Below, one piece after another: positions 58,927 to 64,000 of a DNA stretch of 64,000 bases (its first letter is position 1; every line of letters starts with the position of its first letter). Made by a program: the position numbers and the translations under genes. The notes under the pieces were generated by a model. It searched no databases, was not told where the DNA came from, and worked only from the letters and a program-made list of their open reading frames with translations. This DNA is from Tissierellales bacterium (GTDB lineage Bacteria; Bacillota; Clostridia; Tissierellales; Tissierellaceae), in the NCBI GenBank assembly GCA_030146705.1, contig JASLBE010000060.1:11005-75004 (forward strand). Direction: 5' to 3'.

Positions 58927-61386
58927 ATGGATTTAGAAGAAAAAAGAGAAAATATAATAGAAATAGATATTAATAAAGAAATGAAAACCTCCTATTTAGA
59001 TTATGCTATGAGTGTAATCGTTAGTCGTGCACTACCTGATGTTAGAGATGGTTTAAAACCTGTTCATAGGAGGATTATCTATGCTATGAATGAGCTAAAT
59101 ATGACTCCTAACAGGCAGTACAGGAAGTCTGCAAGGCTAGTAGGGGATGTATTAGGTAAGTATCACCCACATGGTGATAGTTCTGTATATGATGCTATGG
59201 TTAGGTTGGCCCAGGACTTTAATACTAGGTACCTACTGGTTGATGGCCACGGGAACTTTGGGTCCATTGATGGTGATGGGGCTGCAGCAATGCGTTATAC
59301 TGAAGCTAGGATGACCAACTTAACAATGGAGCTTTTAAGGGATATTGAAAAGGAAACTGTGGATTATAGGTTAAACTTTGATGAAACTTCCAAGGAGCCA
59401 GTTGTCCTTCCAAGTAGGTTTCCTAATCTTTTAGTTAATGGTTCATCTGGAATAGCTGTTGGTATGGCAACAAATATTCCACCCCATAACTTAAAAGAGG
59501 TTATAGATGGAATTATAATGATGATAGACCAGGAAGAAACAGATATTGAAGACTTGATGGAAGTAATCCAGGGTCCAGATTTTCCAACTGGTGGCCATAT
59601 ACTTGGCAAGGAGGGCATAAGGTCTGCCTATAGGACTGGTAGAGGGAAGATCCTTCTAAGGGCTGTTGCTGATGTTGAGTATAACGAAAAGGCTAGGGAC
59701 AAGATTATAATTACTGAGATACCCTACCAGGTTAATAAGTCTAAGCTTATTGAAAGAATGGCTGACCTTGTTAGGGAAAAGAGGATTGAAGGTATAGCTG
59801 TAATTAGGGATGAGTCCGATAGGGAAGGTTTAAGGCTAGTTATTGAGGTTAGTAGGGATGCTAACCCTGAAATAGTTTTAAATAATCTTTATAAACATAC
59901 CCAGCTACAAGTAACCTTTGGTGCAATAATGCTGGCCTTGGTAGATGGGGAGCCTAAGGTTTTAAACCTAAAGGAAATTTTAAACCACTACTTGGACCAC
60001 CAGGTTGAAATAATAACTAGGAGGACTGAGTTTGATTTAAACAAGGCCCTTACTAGGGCACATATTGTTGAGGGTTTAAGGATAGCCCAAGAGAATATAG
60101 ATGATATTTTAAAGATAATTAGGGAATCTCAAACAGATGACCTAGCTTCTAACCTATTAGAGGAGAGGTATGAGCTTTCTAAGGACCAGTCTAAGGCTAT
60201 ATTAGATATGAGGCTTAGGAGACTTACAGCCCTAGAAAGAGGTAAACTAGATAGTGAATATAATGAATTAAATGAAACCATAGTTAATTTGAAGGGAATT
60301 TTAGCAGATGAGGACAAGATCCTTTCTATTATTAAGGAGGAGCTTCTAGAAATAAGAGAAAGGTATGGAGACAATAGGAGGTCTCAAATAGTTCCTTATG
60401 CTGGTGAGATAATTTTAGAGGATATGATAGATGAAGAAGATGTTGTAATAACTCTTACTCATTTTGGATATATAAAGAGAATGCCAGAAGACCTATATAG
60501 GACTCAAAAAAGAGGTGGTAGGGGTGTTGCAGCCCTTACAACTAGGGATGAGGACTTTGTGGAAGACCTATATATAACTTCTACCCACGATAGGATACTT
60601 TTCTTTACCAACCTAGGTAAGGTTTACTCCCTAAGGGCTTTTGAAATACCTGAATCTGGTAGGCAGGCCCGTGGAACAGCAATTGTAAACCTGCTTCAAC
60701 TAGATGAAGGAGAAAGGATTTCTGCCATAATCCCTATAGAAAAGGAAACGGACTATGAAAGTCTTTGTTTTGTAACTAAGGGAGGGGTCATAAAAAGAGT
60801 GGGCCTTTCTAACTTTGATAACATAAGAATAAGTGGAATAATAGCCATTACCCTTAGGGATGATGATGAGCTTATAGCTGTTAGGAAAACCAAGGGAGAC
60901 CAGGAGGTCTTTATTGTTACTAGAAAGGGTAAGGCCATAAGGTTTAAGGAGACTGATGTTAGGGAAATGGGTAGGACTGCTATGGGTGTTACAGCCATAA
61001 GACTAGCTGGAGATGATGAGGTAGTTAGTATGGAAATAGGAAGTCCTGGTGATGATAGATATCTTTTGACTATTTCTGAGTATGGTTTTGGAAAAAGAAC
61101 TCCTCTTGAAGAATATAATACCCAAAAAAGAGGTGGTTTAGGAGTTTTAACCTACAGTATAAAAGAAAAGACTGGGGATTTAATTTCAGCTAGGATTGTA
61201 AGTGATGATGATGAGGTCCTAATAATTACCTTAAAGGGTACTATAATTAGGCTTTCTGTTGATGGTATATCTCAAATGGGGAGAAATACCCAAGGTGTTA
61301 CCTTAATTAGGACAGAGGATAGTGATAGGGTGGTAGCCCTTGCTAAGTACCAAGATGATGAAGAATTTGAAGATGGTGAAGAGTAA
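58927..61386 (+). CDS. gyrA: DNA gyrase subunit A
   Basis: 819 residues. The winged-helix/tower part contains DYAMSVIVSRALPDVRDGLK, the quinolone-resistance region HPHGDSSVYDAMVRLAQDF, and the catalytic tyrosine in AAAMRYTEARM. The C-terminal domain has six beta-pinwheel blades, with the GyrA box as QKRGGRGV (near 520). It breaks and rejoins DNA. ATG start after AGGAGG. The QRDR keeps Ser (GDSSVYDAM), the common quinolone-sensitive state. Confidence 0.98.
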   Translation: MDLEEKRENIIEIDINKEMKTSYLDYAMSVIVSRALPDVRDGLKPVHRRIIYAMNELNMTPNRQYRKSARLVGDVLGKYHPHGDSSVYDAMVRLAQDFNTRYLLVDGHGNFGSIDGDGAAAMRYTEARMTNLTMELLRDIEKETVDYRLNFDETSKEPVVLPSRFPNLLVNGSSGIAVGMATNIPPHNLKEVIDGIIMMIDQEETDIEDLMEVIQGPDFPTGGHILGKEGIRSAYRTGRGKILLRAVADVEYNEKARDKIIITEIPYQVNKSKLIERMADLVREKRIEGIAVIRDESDREGLRLVIEVSRDANPEIVLNNLYKHTQLQVTFGAIMLALVDGEPKVLNLKEILNHYLDHQVEIITRRTEFDLNKALTRAHIVEGLRIAQENIDDILKIIRESQTDDLASNLLEERYELSKDQSKAILDMRLRRLTALERGKLDSEYNELNETIVNLKGILADEDKILSIIKEELLEIRERYGDNRRSQIVPYAGEIILEDMIDEEDVVITLTHFGYIKRMPEDLYRTQKRGGRGVAALTTRDEDFVEDLYITSTHDRILFFTNLGKVYSLRAFEIPESGRQARGTAIVNLLQLDEGERISAIIPIEKETDYESLCFVTKGGVIKRVGLSNFDNIRISGIIAITLRDDDELIAVRKTKGDQEVFIVTRKGKAIRFKETDVREMGRTAMGVTAIRLAGDDEVVSMEIGSPGDDRYLLTISEYGFGKRTPLEEYNTQKRGGLGVLTYSIKEKTGDLISARIVSDDDEVLIITLKGTIIRLSVDGISQMGRNTQGVTLIRTEDSDRVVALAKYQDDEEFEDGEE

Positions 61387-61462
61387 AGCTTTCTAGAAAA
61401 ACATATAAATATCTGCTATATTTATATAGTGAGCTGTCTTTTGAAATAGGAGGTATGTTAAT
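61387..61462 (+). other. Short intergenic stretch after gyrA
   Basis: It contains a hairpin built only from A-T pairs (61403-61427) without a T run, so I do not call a terminator. The rsbV-like ribosome binding site AGGAGG is at its end. Whether the sigma cassette is read from gyrA or an own promoter cannot be told. Confidence 0.4.
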
Positions 61463-61786
61463 ATGAGCTTAAGTATGGATTTTAATAGAGTTGATGATAA
61501 GTGGGTTTTTAATCCTTGTGGAGATATAGACATATACACATCAATGGACTTTAGGGAGAAGATAATGAAGGCCTTTGAAACTGAAAATATGGATATTTTA
61601 ATTAATGGTGAAAAACTAGAGTATATTGATAGTACTGGTTTAGGTGCCCTGATATTTATACTTAAAAATATTCAAGACAGGGGATATGGGCTGTATTTAG
61701 AAAATATAAAACCAAATATAAAAAAACTTTTGTCTATTACTGAACTAGATAAGGTTTTTATAATAACAGGTGAAGAAAATGAATGA
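61463..61786 (+). CDS. STAS-domain anti-sigma factor antagonist (RsbV/SpoIIAA-like)
   Basis: 107 residues, a single STAS domain. The phosphorylated serine lies in YIDSTGLGAL (about 55-64), the standard RsbV/SpoIIAA site. It should bind and neutralise the kinase encoded by the next gene when dephosphorylated, so freeing the sigma factor. ATG start after AGGAGG. The end overlaps the next start by eight bases. Confidence 0.9.
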   Translation: MSLSMDFNRVDDKWVFNPCGDIDIYTSMDFREKIMKAFETENMDILINGEKLEYIDSTGLGALIFILKNIQDRGYGLYLENIKPNIKKLLSITELDKVFIITGEENE

Positions 61787-62156
61787 TATAATTAGTTTAA
61801 AAATACCTAAGGAACCAAAGTATATTTCTGTTGCTAGGTTGGCTGTGTCTGGAATATCTATGCAGCTTGGTTTTGATATAGACTGTATAGAGGATATAAA
61901 GGTTTCCATAGCAGAGGCCTGCATTAATGCACTTAAGGTTACTAGGGAGCCAGAAATCTTAATAGAATTTGAGGTGAGAGAAGCTAGTCTAGTAATTAGG
62001 GTTAAGGATGTTAAGGATGTCCAAGGAGATAATGGTTTGGAAGAGTTGTCAATGGGACAATTTATAATTAAGTCCCTTATGGATAAGGTAGAATATGTAG
62101 ATTTTGGTATAGAAATGACTAAGAACCTTGGAGTTGATATAGATGGATGCAACTAA
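61779..62156 (+). CDS. Anti-sigma factor/serine kinase (RsbW/SpoIIAB-like)
   Basis: 125 residues from the ATG at 61779 (AGGTG upstream; a GTG at 61770 is less well placed). A compact GHKL ATPase: the N box is AEACINALKVT and the later glycine region is VKDVQGDNGLEELSMGQFII. The N box usually reads E-x-x-x-N-A as here, but the ATP-lid glycines are sparse, so kinase activity should be tested. It overlaps both neighbours, a sign of tight stoichiometric control. Confidence 0.82.
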   Translation: MNDIISLKIPKEPKYISVARLAVSGISMQLGFDIDCIEDIKVSIAEACINALKVTREPEILIEFEVREASLVIRVKDVKDVQGDNGLEELSMGQFIIKSLMDKVEYVDFGIEMTKNLGVDIDGCN

Positions 62157-62913
62157 AAAAGAAGAGCGTCAAGAGGTCCAAGAACTTTTTGAAAAATATA
62201 GGGAAACCAAGGATAAAAAGTATAGGGACGAGTTAATAGAAAGACACCTGTATATTGCTGAAATCTTAGCAAAAAAATATACAAATAGGGGTATAGATTA
62301 TGACGATATTTTTCAAGTTGCATCAATGGGGCTTATATATGCTGTGGACAGGTTTGATATTAGTAAGGGTTTCCAATTTTCTAGTTTTGCCACACCTACA
62401 ATAATAGGTGAGATAAAAAAACACTTTAGGGACAAGGGCTGGACTATTAGGGTTCCTAGGAGGATACAAGAGCTATCTAAGAGGATAAATAATGCCAAGG
62501 TAGTTCTTAGCCAAGACCTTCAAAGGGTTCCAACTATTGAGGACTTGGCGGAATACTTGGAAACTTCTGAGGAAGAAATACTTGAAACTATGGAGGCAAG
62601 TCAGGTCTATGCACCACAATCTTTAGATATAACTTATGACTCTATGAATGATGAGGGGGATGTAACTCTTTCTGATTTTATTGGAGAAGATGATGAACAT
62701 TTTGAGAAAATAGCCAATAATGATTTATTGACAGAAAGTATGAAATCTTTAAATGAGGTTGAGAAAAAAATACTAATAGATAGGTATTTTAATAAGGAAA
62801 CCCAGGTTATAATTGCTGAAAAGCTTGGAATTTCTCAAATGACAGTATCTAGGATAGAAAAAAGGGTCCTGGAAAAACTTAGGAAAGAAATTGAAAAAAA
62901 TACAGTTAGCTAG
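62143..62913 (+). CDS. SigB/SigF/SigG-type RNA polymerase sigma factor
   Basis: 256 residues. Region 2 (ERHLYIAEILAKKYTNRGID followed by YDDIFQVASMGLIYAVDRFD and FSSFATPTIIGEIKKHFRDK), region 3 (RVPRRIQELSKRINNAKV), and region 4 with HTH QVIIAEKLGISQMTVSRIEK. It directs a stress or stationary-phase regulon and is controlled by the two proteins before it. ATG start after GGAGTTG; overlaps the kinase gene by 14 bases. In sporulating relatives the same type is SigF or SigG, but no spore gene is seen here. Confidence 0.9.
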   Translation: MDATKKEERQEVQELFEKYRETKDKKYRDELIERHLYIAEILAKKYTNRGIDYDDIFQVASMGLIYAVDRFDISKGFQFSSFATPTIIGEIKKHFRDKGWTIRVPRRIQELSKRINNAKVVLSQDLQRVPTIEDLAEYLETSEEEILETMEASQVYAPQSLDITYDSMNDEGDVTLSDFIGEDDEHFEKIANNDLLTESMKSLNEVEKKILIDRYFNKETQVIIAEKLGISQMTVSRIEKRVLEKLRKEIEKNTVS

Positions 62914-62919
62914 GACTTT

Positions 62920-62953
62920 AAAAAGACCAGTGGAATCCCACTGGTCTTTTTTG
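62920..62953. terminator. Bidirectional terminator
   Basis: A fourteen-pair stem (AAAGACCAGTGG / CCACTGGTCTTT core) with a four-base loop, between the convergent sigma-factor gene and the membrane-protein gene. Confidence 0.93.
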
Positions 62954-63520
62954 TTATATTTTACTTATATCTTTTTTATTTTTATACTTGTGGTCTTCCA
63001 TATACTTGTTATTTTGTGACCATAAAAATAATAATACTAAAAAAGCTATTGCTAATAAAATAATAGACGAATAATCAAAGTCTAAATCTTTAGATATGAG
63101 CTTAAAATTAGCTATATCACCTTCAATAGCAAGGGAAAAATTATAAGTATAGACTGAATCATTAAAAATAAAATATTCCTCGCCCTTAAGATCATCTATA
63201 TTTAGTAAAAACTTATTTTCCAGGTTATAGTAATTAGAAATCCTCCCCTTCCTAAAGAGGGAAACAACATAGCTACTATCTGTTTTAAATACTGTTATTT
63301 TACCAAAATCTAATCCTTCTTCTAAGATAAACTTAGGTTCGCCCTGGTCTGGCAACATATTTTCTAATTTAATATTTGCCTGGGCATAGTCTAATAAGTT
63401 TTTATTGGCAACATTTTTAATAAAAGTTAAGTTATCAATTAGTAAAAATGATAGGAATAAAAAACTAATAACTAGCCCTAAAATTTTAAGTTTTTTCTTA
63501 CTAAAACTACCACTGTCCAT
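62954..63520 (-). CDS. Hypothetical two-helix membrane protein
   Basis: 188 residues. A membrane helix at each end (about 12-31 and 146-164) frames an extracytoplasmic middle of about 110 residues that contains beta-like segments (FGKITVFKTDSSYVVSLFRK). The C-terminal tail is basic. I recognise no family. ATG start after AGGTGG. It lies alone between the sigma cassette and the right-edge promoter array, and has an inverted repeat in its promoter region. Confidence 0.6.
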   Translation of the reverse strand: MDSGSFSKKKLKILGLVISFLFLSFLLIDNLTFIKNVANKNLLDYAQANIKLENMLPDQGEPKFILEEGLDFGKITVFKTDSSYVVSLFRKGRISNYYNLENKFLLNIDDLKGEEYFIFNDSVYTYNFSLAIEGDIANFKLISKDLDFDYSSIILLAIAFLVLLFLWSQNNKYMEDHKYKNKKDISKI

Positions 63521-63806
63521 AAAATAACCACCTAGCCTTGACTTTTATAGTATCACACTATAATGATAACATAAATTAACTAAATATTCTAAAAAAAGTT
63601 ACAATTAATTTATAGATATTAAAAGTTATTTTAAAATATTTAAGGGAGGATTTTTAACCTGTATTTATTGTAAGTTGACCTAAGATACTATAGAAATACA
63701 GAAAAAACCTAGGCCAGTTTAGGGACTTTATAAATAATATCTACATTATATATATAAGGAGCCCAAAAAAGCTTTAGGAAAAAGTAAAATATTAAGCTAA
63801 AAGTTG
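63521..63806. other. AT-rich intergenic region left of the promoter array
   Basis: About 285 bases. It holds the inverted repeat TTATAGT-N5-ACTATAA (63545-63563), 25 bases ahead of the start of the membrane-protein gene. Nothing else is recognised. Confidence 0.45.
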
Positions 63807-63835
63807 TTGACAAAGGTTTGAAAATATATTAATAT
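63807..63835 (+). promoter_or_regulatory. Tandem promoter P1
   Basis: TTGACA (63807-63812), 17 bases, TAATAT (63830-63835). Its -35 region is nearly identical to that of P2. Confidence 0.7.
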
Positions 63836-63894
63836 AGTAAAGGTCGGTAGCGAGAAGTGAAAGATAAACAAGAGAAATAAATGTTTAAAAGTTA

Positions 63895-63923
63895 TTGACA
63901 AAGTTTACCAAATGGTGTAAAGT
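63895..63923 (+). promoter_or_regulatory. Tandem promoter P2
   Basis: TTGACA (63895-63900), 17 bases, TAAAGT (63918-63923). Bases 63886-63903 repeat 63798-63815 with one difference. Confidence 0.6.
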
Positions 63924-63970
63924 ATTATGAGTAGTCAACCACGAGTTTAAAATAAGTTTTAAAAAAGTGC

Positions 63971-64000
63971 TTGACAGGAACCATTAAAAAATGGTATACT
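63971..64000 (+). promoter_or_regulatory. Tandem promoter P3 at the window edge
   Basis: TTGACA (63971-63976), 18 bases, TGG-TATACT (-10 at 63995-64000). An ACCATT / AATGGT inverted repeat fills the spacer. Three consensus promoters in 200 bases behind gyrA point to a ribosomal RNA operon or tRNA cluster beyond the edge. Confidence 0.7.

Noticed and set aside
61403..61427. Hairpin after gyrA as terminator
   Set aside because: Only A-T pairs and no T run; too weak to call.
1..64000. CRISPR arrays, insertion sequences, prophage or integrative-element ends
   Set aside because: No direct-repeat arrays, transposase or integrase genes, or flanking inverted repeats were seen on either strand.

Overview
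The window is about 64 kb around the chromosomal replication origin of a low-GC Gram-positive bacterium. Inference: an anaerobic Firmicute of the Tissierellia/Peptoniphilaceae type. Support: AT-rich DNA with AGG as the main Arg codon and much CTA/TTA for Leu; the classic Firmicute origin order rsmG-mnmG-mnmE-jag-yidC-yidD-rnpA-rpmH / oriC / dnaA-dnaN-S4-recF-remB-gyrB-gyrA; many amino-acid, peptide and metal transporters; no sporulation or respiratory genes in view. I saw no insertion sequence, prophage, CRISPR array, tRNA or rRNA gene. The left edge cuts a TtcA-like gene. The right edge stops at what looks like a tandem promoter array, probably of an rRNA operon.

Layout: 1-8.1 kb holds the partial tRNA thiolase, an APC permease, and a sulfur-redox group (LysR regulator, YeeE/YedE-type transporter, and two CoA-disulfide-reductase/rhodanese fusions). 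8.3-21.4 kb is mixed: ychF, a DUF308 protein, a ribbon-helix-helix protein, a tiny Cys/Asn/Arg-rich protein with its own promoter and terminator, a MATE exporter, a TlpA-like protein without its cysteines divergent from an AraC regulator under a near-perfect Fur box, two RsiV/DUF3298-like secreted proteins flanking a VanZ-RDD-GNAT triple fusion, and brnQ. 21.4-25.0 kb is a cobalamin-riboswitch-controlled cobalt ECF importer with a His-rich lipoprotein first. 25.3-36.1 kb is a peptide-flavoured operon (zinc-finger HTH regulator, MFS, M32-family protein lacking its HEXXH motif, MFS, PepX), an SLH-anchored D,D-carboxypeptidase, and an MFS paralogue followed by a small membrane ORF that seems to start at AUU. 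36.1-44.1 kb has cell-wall and nucleotide enzymes (5'-nucleotidase with LysM, M23 endopeptidase with a WalR-type box), a lipid kinase, a DUF4446 protein, an MFS, a cyclodeaminase and a PhzF protein.

44.1-62.9 kb is the origin region: two tandem ParB-type genes with a parS-like site between them and no ParA, then the conserved tRNA-modification/membrane-insertion/RNase P/L34 block on the minus strand, oriC with DnaA boxes on both sides of dnaA and a DnaA-trio-like tract before dnaN, the replication/gyrase operon on the plus strand, and an RsbV-RsbW-SigB-type partner-switching cassette. Genes diverge from oriC as expected for leading-strand coding; the exceptions (for example 25.3-32.4 kb) run against the fork.

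Most transcription units are separated by clear intrinsic terminators. Start codons were moved inside the longest open frames wherever a Shine-Dalgarno sequence required it; several are TTG or GTG and one is probably ATT.
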